This document shows, one piece after another, positions 11,330 to 22,735 of a stretch of 64,000 nt of DNA. The DNA is from Cyanodermella asteris (lineage: Eukaryota; Ascomycota; Lecanoromycetes; Ostropales; Stictidaceae). The notes beneath the pieces were generated by a model. The model saw only the letters and a program-made list of their open reading frames with translations, ran no database searches and was not told the origin of the DNA. Where the stretch lies: contig UYJD01000011.1 in NCBI GenBank assembly GCA_900618795.1, positions 1,026,880 through 1,090,879 of the forward strand, written 5' to 3'. The position numbers were made by a program, and so were the translations under genes. Every line of letters starts with the position of its first letter. The stretch's first letter is position 1.

Positions 11330-12675
11330 TTATATCATTCCCGTCTCTTGCAAAGCCTCCAACGCGGTCCTTCCGACCTTCTGACCTCTGCCCGCGAAAC
11401 CCCATCGGATCTGGTTCGGCATCTGTACCTGGGTGTTCAACTCGTCTGCCCAGCTGAACACCAGACCAGGGTTCTTCTGGAATGCACGTCCGACCGCGAT
11501 AATGTCCAAACCGTCATCAAGGTGTCCCTGTGCCTGTGTTGCGTTGGCAATCTGGCCGACCGTGCCGACCAACAACTTGTCTCCAACAGCCTTCTTGACA
11601 GCCTTGGAGAAAGGCGCCTGGTAGCCGTCCTTGACATGCGGGTGCTGAGCTGGGTGATTGCCACCCGAGGACACGTCCAAAACGTCAACGCCACGCTCCG
11701 CAAGCAGAGGCGCGAGCTTGACAGTGTCCTCGCCAGTCCAGCTCTCCGGGAACTCGTCCTTCTTCTCCTCAAGCCACTCGGTGGCGCTGATGCGCAGGAA
11801 GAGGGGCATGTCCTTGGGGATGATTGCACGGACCAGCTCAACGGTCTCAAGCACCAAACGGACGCGGTTCTCCCAGCTTCCACCGTACTTGTCGGTTCGG
11901 TGGTTGCTGACTGGGGACATGAATGAGGTCAAGAGATATCCGTGAGCGGCGTGGATCTCGATAGCGTCAAAGCCGGCTTCGAGTGCGCGCTTGACAGCGG
12001 CCTTGTATGCCTCCTTGAACTCCTCAATCTGCTCCAGCGTCATAGCCTTGGGCTGCGGGTGCTTGTCGTTCCAAGCAATCGCAGATGGCGCCCAGACATT
12101 GTCCGGCCATCCGTTCAGCTCGGGGCCAACTACATTACCAGAGCTCAACCACGGAGCAGCAGTGCTTGCCTTGCGGCCTGCGTGTCCGAGCTGGATCATG
12201 ATCTTCTGGTTCTGGCTGTGTGCAAATTCGACAATCTCCTTCAACTTTGGGACTTGGCTGTCCTTCCAGATGCCAGCATCTTCAGGTGTAATGCGCCCAT
12301 TTTCCGTAACCGAGGTTGCTTCAGTGGTGGTGATACCAGGGCCGCGCTGTAAGATTCCACCAAGATGTGTAAGCTGCCAGTTGGTCATGTGGCCGTCGTG
12401 TGAGCTGTACTGGCACAGTGGAGAGAGCATAATGCGGTTCTGAAGAGTGAGCCCGCGGATCTTGAGCGGCTGGAAGAGCTTCGGGGGAAGCTTGCCATCG
12501 GCGGACTCAAAGCCAGTGCCGGCTGGAGGGCTTTGGAGTGGAGTGAAGTATGAGACCTGGAGTTTGTCAGTCAATGTGGAGGAGCAACTGGCAATGTTGA
12601 ACATACGCCTGGTGCGGCTCTGTTGGCCAGGTGGTTCTCGCCCTGGATGGGCTCTGTGATATTGTGGTGGGACAT
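11330..12675 (-). CDS. Old yellow enzyme, YqjM-like NADH:flavin oxidoreductase (431 aa)
   Basis: FMN-dependent TIM-barrel ene-reductase that reduces activated C=C bonds with NAD(P)H. Exon 1 is 12607-12675 (23 codons) and exon 2 is 11330-12556; the 50-nt intron joins in phase 0. The start at 12675 gives MSHHNITEPIQG, preferable to an internal start inside the intron. The barrel begins near KLFQPLKIRGLTLQNRIMLS. C71 and Y73 in SPLCQYS are the Cys-x-Tyr pair typical of YqjM-type (class III) enzymes. The phosphate and substrate region HAAHGYLLTSFMSP...KYGGSWENR lies at about 220-250. No signal peptide, so cytosolic. Sequence intact and family length normal. Physiological substrate unknown. Confidence 0.95.
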
Positions 12676-13440
12676 GGTGTAGAGTCGATTGGGGGGCAAA
12701 GAATAATGGTCTATGGGTATCTCAATTGCAAGTGCGGACTGTAGGAGACGGACAGAGGAGAAGGATGGTCGCTTATATACTCTGGACCCCTGGATAGGCA
12801 AGCACGCTCTAAGCATTGGCGTCAATTGTGGTGCGCGTTACAAATCATGGTGCGGCGTGAAGAAATGATGCTCGACGGGGATGTGGATGAAGCTGCAACC
12901 AATGAATTCTGACGAGTTCTGATGATGTCAGTTCGTCTCTTTTTCTCCCGACAGCCGAAATCGGAAAAGCAGTATGTTCTGCTCACGCCCTCAGCACTTG
13001 CATCTCTCACACTGCATCTGTCGTCTGCATCCTGATTGCTAAGATTCACTGGTTCGCATGCAACCCTAGCACTGCTGACATGCGTAGCTTTCGGTAAGTC
13101 TGGCGGGTCGAAGGTTTCTGCGCGTGCGACGGATCCCGATTACCTCAGCACTGATTCGCAATTCGTCGATGGTTGGTCAAGATCTAACAATCTGCGGCTG
13201 CTGCGGAGCCTCCAAGCAGCAACGCCTGCTTTGACATCCGATGGTGCTTCTGTGTCGTGCTGACTTGGACTTCATGTGCTATATTCTACCGCAGGCCGAT
13301 TACCAAACACCTCCGCAAGGGTCTTCTGGCAGATTGACACGACAGTCGGGCTAGAAAGGGATATTCCAAGAGCTGCTTTTGTCCAGTGATCTTGATCCAC
13401 CAGGTATCGCACTACAGGCCGTGTGGGGTTCCAGCCCCTC
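12676..13440. other. Upstream region of the OYE gene, no supported gene
   Basis: Holds the promoter side of the minus-strand OYE gene and the 3' side of the broken F-box locus. No other coding signal seen. Confidence 0.45.
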
Positions 13441-14668
13441 TCATCTGGTCTCTGCGGCCCACGGTGTCAGCAAGCTGATCCTATCCTGCCTGAAGAATCG
13501 CGACGGAAGAGGCTCCTTCCAATCCCATCCACCCGTCTCTATCGTCGAGCGGTCGTATGTAACTTGGACGGTCACATTGACTAGCCTGGCCTGCCTCTTC
13601 AACATGTGGCATTGGTTTCGATATCTAAAAGAGGCCCACACCGGCGATTCAATGGACATTTGGACAAGGGCAGGTAGGTGGTGCTCTTTGTCTTCCGCAA
13701 AGTTGTTGAACACGGCACTCAGAGCAATCTCGTGCTCCAATTCGTGCGGAGAATATCGGTTTGCGCCTTCTCTTCCCTTTGAAAAGTACTCCCGTGAATG
13801 ACACCTGCGGGTTAAGATCGACAATTCAACAACTGTCGGCGGCACCAACTGCACAACCAACGGACGCAGGCACTTGTTCGGTCGCAATTCCCGCTCGTTA
13901 CTCCGAACCCTTGCAGCACACATCAGTATCTCAATATCAAGCTCGAGTTGTGTTAGGGCAAGGAACCCAAGCATGGATATAGGCTCCGCCTTCAATTTCG
14001 CAGGAGAAGGAATTGCCCCGGTAGAAGGCGTTCGGGGATCGCAGGCTCGTGAGGTGCGCCAGACTAGGTCGCAAAGCGCAGTCGTGTGGTTGACAGGCCA
14101 CGCCTACGATGGAATCAATAAGCATTGCATCGGGGCCTTCCAACGGTAAAGACAGCCACTTTCGTGGCAGCACAATTTCTTTGACATTTGGCAAAAGCGT
14201 CAGAGTGAAGATGGCTGCATGTATAGAAAACGTCCATCGAGATCGGACTTCGCAGCAGATCTGTCTGTAGAACTCCGTGGCATCTAACCCTGCCACTTTG
14301 AGGTATGGGGAATTGCGGTAAACAGCAGGAACGTGGTCGGTCGCATGAATGCTGCCCCGTCCACGTCGAGTCGTCGAGTAGTAGTAGTCGTCTGAGAAGT
14401 CTACATGCTGAATATAGCGGGCTATAATAGGCTCCTCATTTATGCAGGCAATGAGCTCCCACGCTGAGCAAATGTCGTCCTCTTGATGCGGTCTCGCAAA
14501 ATATCGGAATCGCTGAAAATGAGCCCGATAATTGTTGTGGGATCGGAGAAATCGCCTACAAAGGCGATAAAGCTTTCGAGAGGTCAAAGCTAGGCTTTCG
14601 AAGTCCTCAGGAATCGCCTCTCAGATGATCACCTGGACCAGCTCGTTTGGCAGATCGAGAAGCGGCAT
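13441..14668 (-). pseudogene. F-box-like gene with an in-frame stop and a frameshift
   Basis: Starts at ATG 14668 with MPLLDLPNELVQVII, a typical F-box opening. It then meets a TGA at 14621-14623 (codon 16) and continues in the same frame with EAIPEDFESLALTSRKLYR, which completes the F-box. The body runs about 220 codons, then the frame changes near 13960-13995: the sequence after CEIEGGAYI continues as SMLGFLALTQLELDIEIL one frame over, to the stop at 13441. The TGA fits a CGA (Arg) to TGA change at a CpG, since an Arg is common there in related proteins as I remember them. A full-length family member would bind Skp1 for SCF ubiquitin ligation. An unusual intron could hide one lesion but not easily both. 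Confidence 0.65.
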
Positions 14669-15251
14669 GTTCGCAGTGTTGGGACTTCCTGCCGCCGATA
14701 ACGTCGAAAGCGGATGCGATGTTGAGCAAGGTCGACATGGCAAGCGAAGATCTCAACAAAGAGCTGAGCGCCTGAACCTATTCCGGAATGGTATCTTTCT
14801 GTAGCGCTGGCCAGGTGGTCAGCTGTACCTCCGTGTGCTGACCACGATCTGTACAGAGCAGTGGGCAGTCCGCAATCGGTCGATGTAGGCGCTGGCTGAT
14901 ACGCGAGGTGGCATCATTGCATTGGACTGATAACACGAAACGTGATAGTGCCCAGGACAGTTGGGACATGTCAGCTTCTTCACAGGATCCGAACTAGGCA
15001 ACGCTGATCATCACGAATATCACCCTCTCACACTTCACGCGCGAGCTATGTTGTTCCTAAGTTTCTATTTGTGATTGAAGCTCGACCCTGAAATAAATCT
15101 ACTTCATTCCAAACGCCCCAAAGCAAGTAAATAAGGTAAAAGCCACAGCCTTCTCGTAGCCCTTACCGCTCGACATCCATAATCCGGTTACCAGCCCCTT
15201 CGCATAGGTCCCATATTTGTCGTCACAGAAGACTGCATCGGTTGGACAATC
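14669..15251. other. Intergenic, nothing firm
   Basis: Between the broken F-box locus and the intact F-box-like gene. A short minus-strand frame at 14819-15001 contains LTCPNCPGHYHVSC, but no gene model could be built around it. Confidence 0.4.
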
Positions 15252-16370
15252 TTACAATTGCATGCCTCGTGGGCGGCGTCGCTTCAGGTGGGCCTCTCCC
15301 TCATGGACTGTAGAACTCCAAGACCGGTTCGAGAACGGGTTTGGGTTCTGATATGTCCACTCATCAAAGTCATCGGGGTGTCCAAATTCCATCGACAAGG
15401 TTAGTGTCTGTACGCCGTGGCGGAGCGCATCACTTAGGTGCAATGAATTCAGCTTGTTGATCGTGTATCCTTTCACGGCGTTCTCCCACTGGGTTCTGCG
15501 TGCTCGTCTGACCACAGAGTCATCCAGCTCGGGGTACTCTGTTTGGTCGGTCCCAAAACATTCCCATTCTCCTATGTGTAGCCAACGGCCGAGGCTATTA
15601 TTGTGGCACCTTTCGGGCTCCTGAGTGAACGAGGCCTCGTGAACTTTCACCGCAAGCTTGATGTGAATCGACTTCAGTGCCAGGTTGACAGCTTTCCCTT
15701 TTCCTGTTATGCCCAGGCCCTTGTTGATCAAGAGCTGGAGGATGAAGGCCAGTAAATCACCGGAGATCCATGGTGGATTTAGAGTTGGCCATGGGGCCAC
15801 TTGGCATCGACTTGGCTGGAGTCCCACAGTGTAATCGATGACCATGTGTTCGACTTCGCTCGAGGAACACGGCATCAAGACCTCAGTCAGTTTTGCCGCA
15901 TAAGGGCTGTGCTCCAATGCAAAAACCCACGTCTTGCTCGCTTTCGCCGGGTCCGGCGACTTTGCGATCTCACACGCTGCCAGTGAAGCTCTCAAATTGC
16001 GAACTCCGTCGGCCAACTTGTGACAAGCCAGCCTGAAGCTCCCTCCAATGGGATGAACGACCGTCAAGGGGACCGAGAGCTTCTGTGAAAACGAACCCAT
16101 GACACCATTATCGATGTACTTGATGTACTTGTACACCTCTTTGGCACCTCCGTTGTCCACCTGTTCAGCTTCCAGAGACGGAAGGAGGATCTTGTCGGTA
16201 ATCTCAGCCGGCATGTTCAAAATGCTCGCAGGCATGGCCACAGGAGTAACGTCGGGATCCTGTGCTTCCATTGGGTCGAGTTCGGTGCTCTCAGCAGGCA
16301 TGTCCAAAGCACCTGCAGGTGCGTTCAAAGGAGTATCATCGGCATCTTGTGTTGCCATGTTGTTGAGCAA
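15252..16370 (-). CDS. F-box-like hypothetical protein (up to 372 aa)
   Basis: Single open frame ending at 15252. ATG codons lie at 16370 and four codons later; the second gives MATQDADDTPLNAPAG. The N-terminus is acidic and has a loose internal repeat (ALDMPAESTELDPMEAQDPD, then ILNMPAEITDKILL). The second copy resembles the first helix of an F-box. The rest has no recognised motif, except that the tail is basic (HLKRRRPRGMQL). The neighbouring locus is a broken F-box-type gene in the same orientation, so the two may be relatives. Function unassigned; substrate adaptor of an SCF ligase is only a possibility. Confidence 0.65.
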   Translation of the reverse strand: MLNNMATQDADDTPLNAPAGALDMPAESTELDPMEAQDPDVTPVAMPASILNMPAEITDKILLPSLEAEQVDNGGAKEVYKYIKYIDNGVMGSFSQKLSVPLTVVHPIGGSFRLACHKLADGVRNLRASLAACEIAKSPDPAKASKTWVFALEHSPYAAKLTEVLMPCSSSEVEHMVIDYTVGLQPSRCQVAPWPTLNPPWISGDLLAFILQLLINKGLGITGKGKAVNLALKSIHIKLAVKVHEASFTQEPERCHNNSLGRWLHIGEWECFGTDQTEYPELDDSVVRRARRTQWENAVKGYTINKLNSLHLSDALRHGVQTLTLSMEFGHPDDFDEWTYQNPNPFSNRSWSSTVHEGEAHLKRRRPRGMQL

Positions 16371-17539
16371 GCTTTGGATGTCGTATAAAGAGAAGGTTTG
16401 AGCGGAACTTGAACGTGCAGAGTTCCTTCGGCAAGTGGTCTCAATGTTGTGCTTTGGTCGCCGCGGAGGTAGCAGAAAGAGATTGGAGGGGGATGGCTAG
16501 AAAGCCAGCAGCAGAGAAGACGCGGTTTGGCATCATATATATGCGTATAACAGGAAGACTGAACAGGCAGAGACAACACTTTTGTCACCACTTGTGCGTG
16601 AATACACAGTGTTCTAGTACAAAAGATAAGGTCCATCATCGTGCCAAAGTGATCTCACGAACAAAGACAGAAGCAGCTGCAACCTTCATCCTATGAGAGG
16701 TGACAAACTCAAGTGCTGCGTTGAAGCTTGCTGTAAGAGCACCTTGTCACATCCAGAAGTAGCGACCGAAAGGTTAAATCAGGGGAATCAATTCATTACT
16801 GCAAGTAACAATGCTTCCCACCGCGAACTTTTCAAGCGTGACCTCTTGGCTGAGAGAGCTGCATACTTCATTTCAGTCGCCGTTGACTACCAATCTGATC
16901 CAGTCACGTTCAAAATCAGCCAACTTGAATGCAAAGATGGTAACTGCTTTGTGTCGTATGAGCAGGAGTCATCAAATCCCAGCCACGACAGCCGCAAATT
17001 GACACAAGCAGGTCTGTCCTGCCAGCGGAGACCGCGGGTTGAGAAAAGTCTCAAGAGTTCCGCCAGCTCCTTCCGACTGTGATGGTGTCTGGTTCGGAGA
17101 TCACTTTGTCAAATTTGCAGCTGCTCAATGGTTGGACTTTGAGCTGCAGAACCACGAGCAGGCAACAAAGACCGTCGTCTCTGGAAGGCGTGAGAGAGTT
17201 TGAAGCTCAGAGAGAACTCTTGGTATCCTGAAGTCGGGATTTGGGACCCGCGAGCGCCTGTCAGCCGCTTCGTCCCATGCTCAATGGTTGAGGGTGTCAA
17301 TGATCGCAGCATGGGCGCGTCTTGCATAGTTCCAACATCGTCGTCAGCGTAGACCAGCACGGAACAAGCAGCTATGCTGTCTTATCGTGCATTCATAAAT
17401 GCCTCTGCCGGGAACCTGGACGGTTTTGCTCCTTTGTGTGCTGCAGCATTCGTCAGGCGTCGGATCCAACGTTTGAAGTAATCAATCGTTCGGAGTACGC
17501 CGCAACTAGGCAGCGATGACTTGATGCACTTCCATGCCA
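16371..17539. other. Intergenic, nothing recognisable
   Basis: About 1.2 kb without a supported gene. A 13-nt direct repeat (TGCTCAATGGTTG) occurs near 17131 and 17278; otherwise no structure seen. Confidence 0.45.
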
Positions 17540-18352
17540 TCAGGTTTTGCGCTCGTCATCCGAAGCTTTGTGCTCGTTGTCCAATTTTTTGTGCTCGTCA
17601 TCTGATACAAGCAGGTCATCGACCAAGCCAGAATCCTTCTCATTTCCAGCAACCTCCCCAGCCCTTGCCTCCTGGTCAACAGCTTCTGCTTGTTCTCGAG
17701 CCAGCTGACCTCTCTCATAGAGGGCCATGTAACCCTTTTCGCCCATCTTCTCTGCGCGCTCCTCAACGACGTGCTTCCAGAACCGTCTGACACCTGGTTT
17801 CGTCTCTTCCTGTGTGTAGTCCAACCTGGCCATCGCATCAAACCCCAAAGGCATCCTGTTGTACATGTCTGCATACAGCGAATTGTTGTTGGAAGGAGGG
17901 TAGCTTGCGTAATAGGCCTGTCTCTCAATGTAGGCGTCGTGGTTGAACTTTGACGGCCGAATTGTCATTGTAGCAGGGCGCGGCTGGGGCTCCTTCTTGA
18001 TGGCCGGACCATAACCGCCCTCTTTCAGGCCATTGCTGAGTGCGAGATCGTAGGTGAAGCTGAGGTTCTCGGAGGCAGTTGCTTGCTCGGCGCTTGCGAC
18101 ATCTTTGTAGATTGCGAGGAAGCAGTCGGGGGTGGGCGCTTCAACTTCATGCTAATCTTTTGTTGAGCAAGGTGCGGACGGACAGTAGGGTCGTGTTGGA
18201 CACACCTTGAGATGCTTGAACATCTCCACTTCTCCAAACTGCCTCAATGTCTTCAGAACCTGCCTGTTGTCGGCTATAGATCGCGGCCATGGGTGGACTT
18301 TGAGGTGTACAGTGCGGCCGACAGCGCCTGATCCAGCCTTTAGCAAGGACAT
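17540..18352 (-). CDS. Two-exon hypothetical protein with RRM-like start (252 aa)
   Basis: Exons 18206-18352 (49 codons) and 17540-18151, joined in phase 0 across a 54-nt intron (GTGTGT donor, TAG acceptor). The junction makes EMFKHLK-HEVEAPTPDCFLAIYKDVASAEQA, which resembles the beta-alpha-beta pattern of an RNA recognition motif: a basic strand RTVHLKVHPWPR, a helix NRQVLKTLRQFGEVEMF, and a second strand FLAIYKDV. Residues 111 onward (TIRPSKFNHDAYIERQAYY) look conserved. The C-terminus is a charged, partly repetitive tail with alternating DDEHK and DNEHK. Possibly mitochondrial, from the basic N-terminus, but not shown. I do not recognise a named family. Confidence 0.78.
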
Positions 18353-19200
18353 GGTAGCGCTCAGCACGTCGTTATAAGTCCTCACCAAGGTCTGGAACGA
18401 CCGTTATGAGAACCATCACGTTTGTAAGTTGCTGTTCCGTGGAGTGTGCAGTTTGTCGAGCTGTCGCGGAGACGCATGGGTCCGTGCGGGAAGCTTCTGT
18501 ATCTCCTACCGCAGTCCGGACAATCATCGTCCTCGTGTCATCAGGTTGTGTCTATGAGATGGTCCTCACTTATATTCACGAGCTACGGACATACTGCAAT
18601 CCGAGAAAGCATCACGGTTGCTTCCCCATCGCCAACTACCAAGCTGAAAAGCCCTGTGTCCCAAAAGAAGAAACAAATGGGAAAAATAAGCCTATAATCA
18701 ATCAGCGCTGTACGTTTGCACCAGCTTGTCACGCAAAAGGCTGCTTGTTTCCGTCAATCCAGTTGTCAATACTTGTTGTGCAAGGATCATACTGTACATC
18801 TCGGGCGAGAGATACAACGTGCTGGAACACGTTCTGCAATGAGCCTCCGCGCTTCGTCTTGCAGCCTGCCCACACATGAACGTCAGCTCAACGGTCACAT
18901 GTCACGTTTGCACGTCTCCGGCTGCCTTTCAATGATGGTCACGGCATCGGTGATACCCGTGGGATGAATTCATCATTGTACCGCTCGATGCGTGTCTTGG
19001 AATCAGGCTCGCGGGATATTCGCACACCAACAGCAATACGTACTAGCAAGGTAGCTTAGCTGGTTGGCGAAGGAATGTACAATACACGGACAGATCCAGG
19101 AGTGAAACCTTGAATGCAAGCTTTTAGTGATTTGATGAGCTATGAAGGTCGACATCTATCATGCTCTGTTGCGTCTCGTCCAAGACTACTGTCCACTGCT
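18353..19200. other. Intergenic, no supported gene
   Basis: Open frames up to about 157 codons occur on the plus strand at 18406-18879, but they are overlapped by frames on both strands and lack conserved-looking sequence. Confidence 0.45.
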
Positions 19201-20773
19201 TCAGCCCGGATATGTGACCGTCTTCGTGACCAAGAATTCCTCCAGCCCTTCCTGGCTGTTGAATCTTCCCCACCCACTTGCACGCACACCCCCGAAAGGC
19301 GCGTTAGGAGCCTCATCAATAGTCATACTATTGATATGCGCCTGCCCGACGTTGATAGCTTTCGCCACTCGGAGACCTCGGCTCAAGTTTTCGGTAAACA
19401 CCGCCGCAGACAAACCATACTCGCTACTGTTCGCCAACTTGATCGCTTCTTCTTCGCTGTTAAAGATGGTAAGGCCGACAGCCAGACCAAATATCTCATC
19501 CGACCAGATTCGCATGTCAGAAGTGACGTCTTTGAGAACGACCGGACGCTGAAAGACGCCTTCGGCGAAGTTCTCTTTGATCTGCGACTCTGGAGCATCA
19601 TTCCAGCCACCATCCAGAATTGAGGCACCTTTGCTTTTCGCGTCGTTGATCATCTGAAGGAAGCGCTCCTTCGATGCAGCATTGACTAGGGCCGGCGGAG
19701 CATTACTGGATGCGAACATTTTACCTAAAACAGCAGAAAATACCGCCTGGAACTGGGGTGCAACTTTCGAGCTGACGAGAATTCGATCAGTTGACATGCA
19801 TACTTGACCTGAGTTCAGGAAGGCGCCGAGTATACAATGCACCGCCGCAGTTTCAAGATTCGCGTCGTCGAGGACAATAGCTGAGTTCTTGCCCCCAAGC
19901 TCCATAACGCATGGTTTCAGGTTGGCGGAAGCCGTCATAGCGATTTTGCGTCCAACATCGGTGCTTCCCGTGAAATGGATCTTGCGTATTGCAGGATGTT
20001 CAATCATGGTAGTCACGATTTGAGGCGCAGCCTCCGCGCTGCATGAGACAACATTGACGGCTCCAGCAGGCACACCAGCATCAATGTAGCATTTAGCAAG
20101 TGCATGGTAGCTGCGTGGTGAGAGATCGCTGGGCTTGACAACTGTGGTGCAACCTGCAGCTAACGGTGCTGCAAAGGCTCGTGAAGCAAAGACTGGTGGT
20201 GCGTTCCTTCTTCAAATTAGCTTTTTCAGCCGCAGCATGGCCGGTGCGGAGGGTTGGCAAGACGCCTGAAACCTACCACGGAACGACGCTCAAGACAACG
20301 CCAATTGGGATCTTGTGAACGATGGCGCTTCGGTCTTTAGCCGCCAGAGACGGGACAGTTCCCGTGATCGTTGTGGTCCTTGCCGCGTACTCCCGAACGT
20401 GCTCGACGCATGCCGCGGTCACAAACCCTGACGTGAAGCTGGCATTGGCACCCATCTCGGTTCGCCAAATAGCTGAAATCTCCTCAACTCGCTCTTGCAT
20501 AATGTCGGCGGCTTTTATCAGGACACGTCGCCGCTCCTGTGGAGTCGTCGATGACCACTCGAGGAAGGCCGATTCGGCCGCCTCGACGCATCGAATTGCA
20601 TCAGCTGGGCTTGCGTCTGAAGCTTTCCAGACTGGCTTCCCGAGGTACGGGCTGACGACGTCGAATGTCCGGGGAAGGACTTCATCCTTGCCTGCGATGA
20701 TCGCGGGAACTATCAACTGGGATTGGCCGTTGGTTGCTGCATCGGGAGCGAGCTTGGGAAATGACTGTTCCAT
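19201..20773 (-). CDS. Aldehyde dehydrogenase, salicylaldehyde/vanillin type (500 aa)
   Basis: NAD(P)-dependent oxidation of an aldehyde to the acid. Exons are 20277-20773 and 19201-20206; the 70-nt intron splits the Trp codon of SVVPWNAP, the conserved Rossmann-fold approach segment. The general base is the Glu of MELGGKN (about residue 267), and the nucleophile is the Cys of NSGQVCMSTDR (about 301). The cofactor segment FTGSTDVGRKI precedes them. No targeting peptide, so cytosolic. Overall character (KIPIGVVLSVVPW, INSMTIDEAPNAPFGG) is closest to aromatic aldehyde dehydrogenases. It is transcribed divergently from an MFS transporter gene with about 370 bp between starts, and a muconate-type lyase lies beyond, suggesting aromatic catabolism (inference). 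No lesion seen. Confidence 0.94.
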
Positions 20774-21145
20774 GATGGCTTGCTGATCTTAAAGAGAAAA
20801 GGTACCTCTTTCGAAACCAAGAGAAGCACTTCTGCTATTTATGTCAAATACGACCACCATCTCAGCTGGGCGCTTCGGCTGAAGGGGCCGCGTCAGTCTG
20901 GCCATGCGCAGGAGAATCGCTGGTTCGTAGACGTTGAGCTGAATTATACTTCGGCCCATTGGTGGCCATGTCTGATACATCAAAGCGGCTGAAAGCGCTC
21001 TTCGCCGCAGCGAGCTGAGCTTTTCCTCAAATGTACGTCCCCCCAGGAAAGAATTCTGCAATTTGAAGAGCATACTCTCTGCCGACTGCATCCAACGCTG
21101 CTACCTAGCAGCCGACTTGTGCCTGATCCGCCATTGGACTTCGGA
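20774..21145. promoter_or_regulatory. Shared divergent promoter region (ALDH / MFS)
   Basis: 372 bp separate the ATGs of the aldehyde dehydrogenase (minus) and the transporter (plus). The arrangement is typical of co-regulated fungal pairs. I could not identify a specific factor site with confidence. Confidence 0.45.
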
Positions 21146-22735
21146 ATGTCGTCCACTAGCAGCTCCGTTTCGGAAGGAGTCAACAGTCATGAAGCCACGA
21201 ATAGCGATCACACTGAACGACCGGCAATCACTTCAACCAAGGAGGTCTCCGTCGTCAGCAATCTCGTCGACGGCCAGGACGAGGGCACCGAGCACGACAT
21301 GGGATCAGGACTGTCTCGGACCCGAGAGGTGTTCTTCATCATGAGCATTTGCTTGGGCCATTTTATGACGATGACACCACTCGGTCAAGTTCTCGCCCCT
21401 ATCCGGACCATTGGGGACTCGTTCCACGAGACAGTTGTACCTCAATTATCGTGGTACTTGGGCGCGTACGCATTGACGATGGGAACGTTCATACTTCTCG
21501 GCGGCGGCCTCGGCGACCGTTTCGGCTACAAACGCTGCTTCACACTTGCGTTGTTTTGGCTGGGATTGTGGTCACTGATCGCCGGGTTCACCGTCTATAA
21601 CGGCTCCGAAACGTTCTTTGACATCTGTCGTGCGATGCAAGGGCTGGGAGGTGCGCTGCTCGTGCCGAATGCACTGGCTATATTGGGGGCATCTTATCCT
21701 CCCGGCATGAAGAAAGCTGCGCTCTTCTGCCTCTTTGGATCGATGGGAGCCAGTGGGTTCTTCATCACAAGTATCTTTGCAGCGGTGCTGGCCCAGCTGG
21801 CTTGGTGGCCATGGTCTTTCTGGATCAACACGATTGTTGCTGCTTTCGTTCTGACCGCCAGCTATCTATCGATCCCGCAACAATTCATGCACTCGTTGCA
21901 CACCGAAGCTCCTCCGCCATTCGACTAGGCCGGAAGCTTGACAGGTCCGACGGGCCTCGTTCTGTTCAATGTGGCATTGAATCAAGCCCCAACGGTCGGA
22001 TGGCAGTCACCCTACGTGATTGTACTGTTGATACTTGGCCTAGCGTTCTTCGCAGCATTTGTGCTGGTGGAAAGAAAGGCCAAGGCACCTTTAGTGCCGA
22101 TCAAAGAGTTGAATTCAGGCGTGGTCTTCGTCTTGCTTTGCCTCATCTTCGGGTGGATGAGCTTCGGAATCTTCCTGTACTATTGGTGGCAAGTCGTCGA
22201 AGTGATCCAAGGTGCCACGCCTTTGGAGGCTGCTGCTCAGCACGTCCCTGCCCCGATCTGCGCTCTCTTAGCAACGGGAGTCGTCGCGGCGATAGTGACT
22301 CGAGTGCGGAGCTGTTGGATTATGTTGGGAGCCGAACTTGCCTTTGTCACGGCTAATATCCTCCTCGTTACCCTCGACCCAAGCCTCCTGTACTGGAAGC
22401 AGCTCTTCTGGACCGTGGTCATTATTCCCTTTGGAATGGACATGACCTATCCTGCAGCATCGCTGATGCTGAGCAATATGGTTCCCAAGAAGCATCAAGG
22501 TGTCGCCGCTGGATTGATTGCTACTACAGCAAATTACAGTGTGGCTCTTGGACTTGGATTCGCTGGTACCGTTGAAGTACACTTTAACGACGGTGGCAAC
22601 GACCTTTTCAGGGGTTACAGAAGTGCGTTGTGGACCGCGGTTGGCTTTGCAGGACTGGGACTTCTTGTATCGGTGTATCTTGTCATCGCAGATTACAAAA
22701 CCAAGCCGTCTGAAAAGTCGGATACAAAGGTCTGA
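21146..22735 (+). pseudogene. 14-TM MFS drug/acid transporter interrupted by one TAG
   Basis: Single-exon frame from ATG 21146 to TGA 22735, 530 codons with one in-frame TAG at 21926-21928 (codon 261). The N-terminal 50 residues are hydrophilic. TM segments follow, with the MFS signature LGGGLGDRFGYKR and the motif QGLGGALLVPNALAILGASYPPG of the 14-TM (DHA2-like) drug:H+ antiporters. After the stop the same frame continues at once with AGSLTGPTGLVLFNVALNQAP and all later helices. The stop falls in the central loop, where relatives have FDW or similar, so TGG to TAG is the simplest change. Either the gene is dead, the base is wrong, or the stop is read through. It would export or import organic acids or toxic aromatics in the plasma membrane. 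Confidence 0.85.

Noticed and set aside
18406-18879. 157-codon plus-strand frame
   Set aside because: Overlapped by frames on both strands and low in protein-like features; no recognised family.
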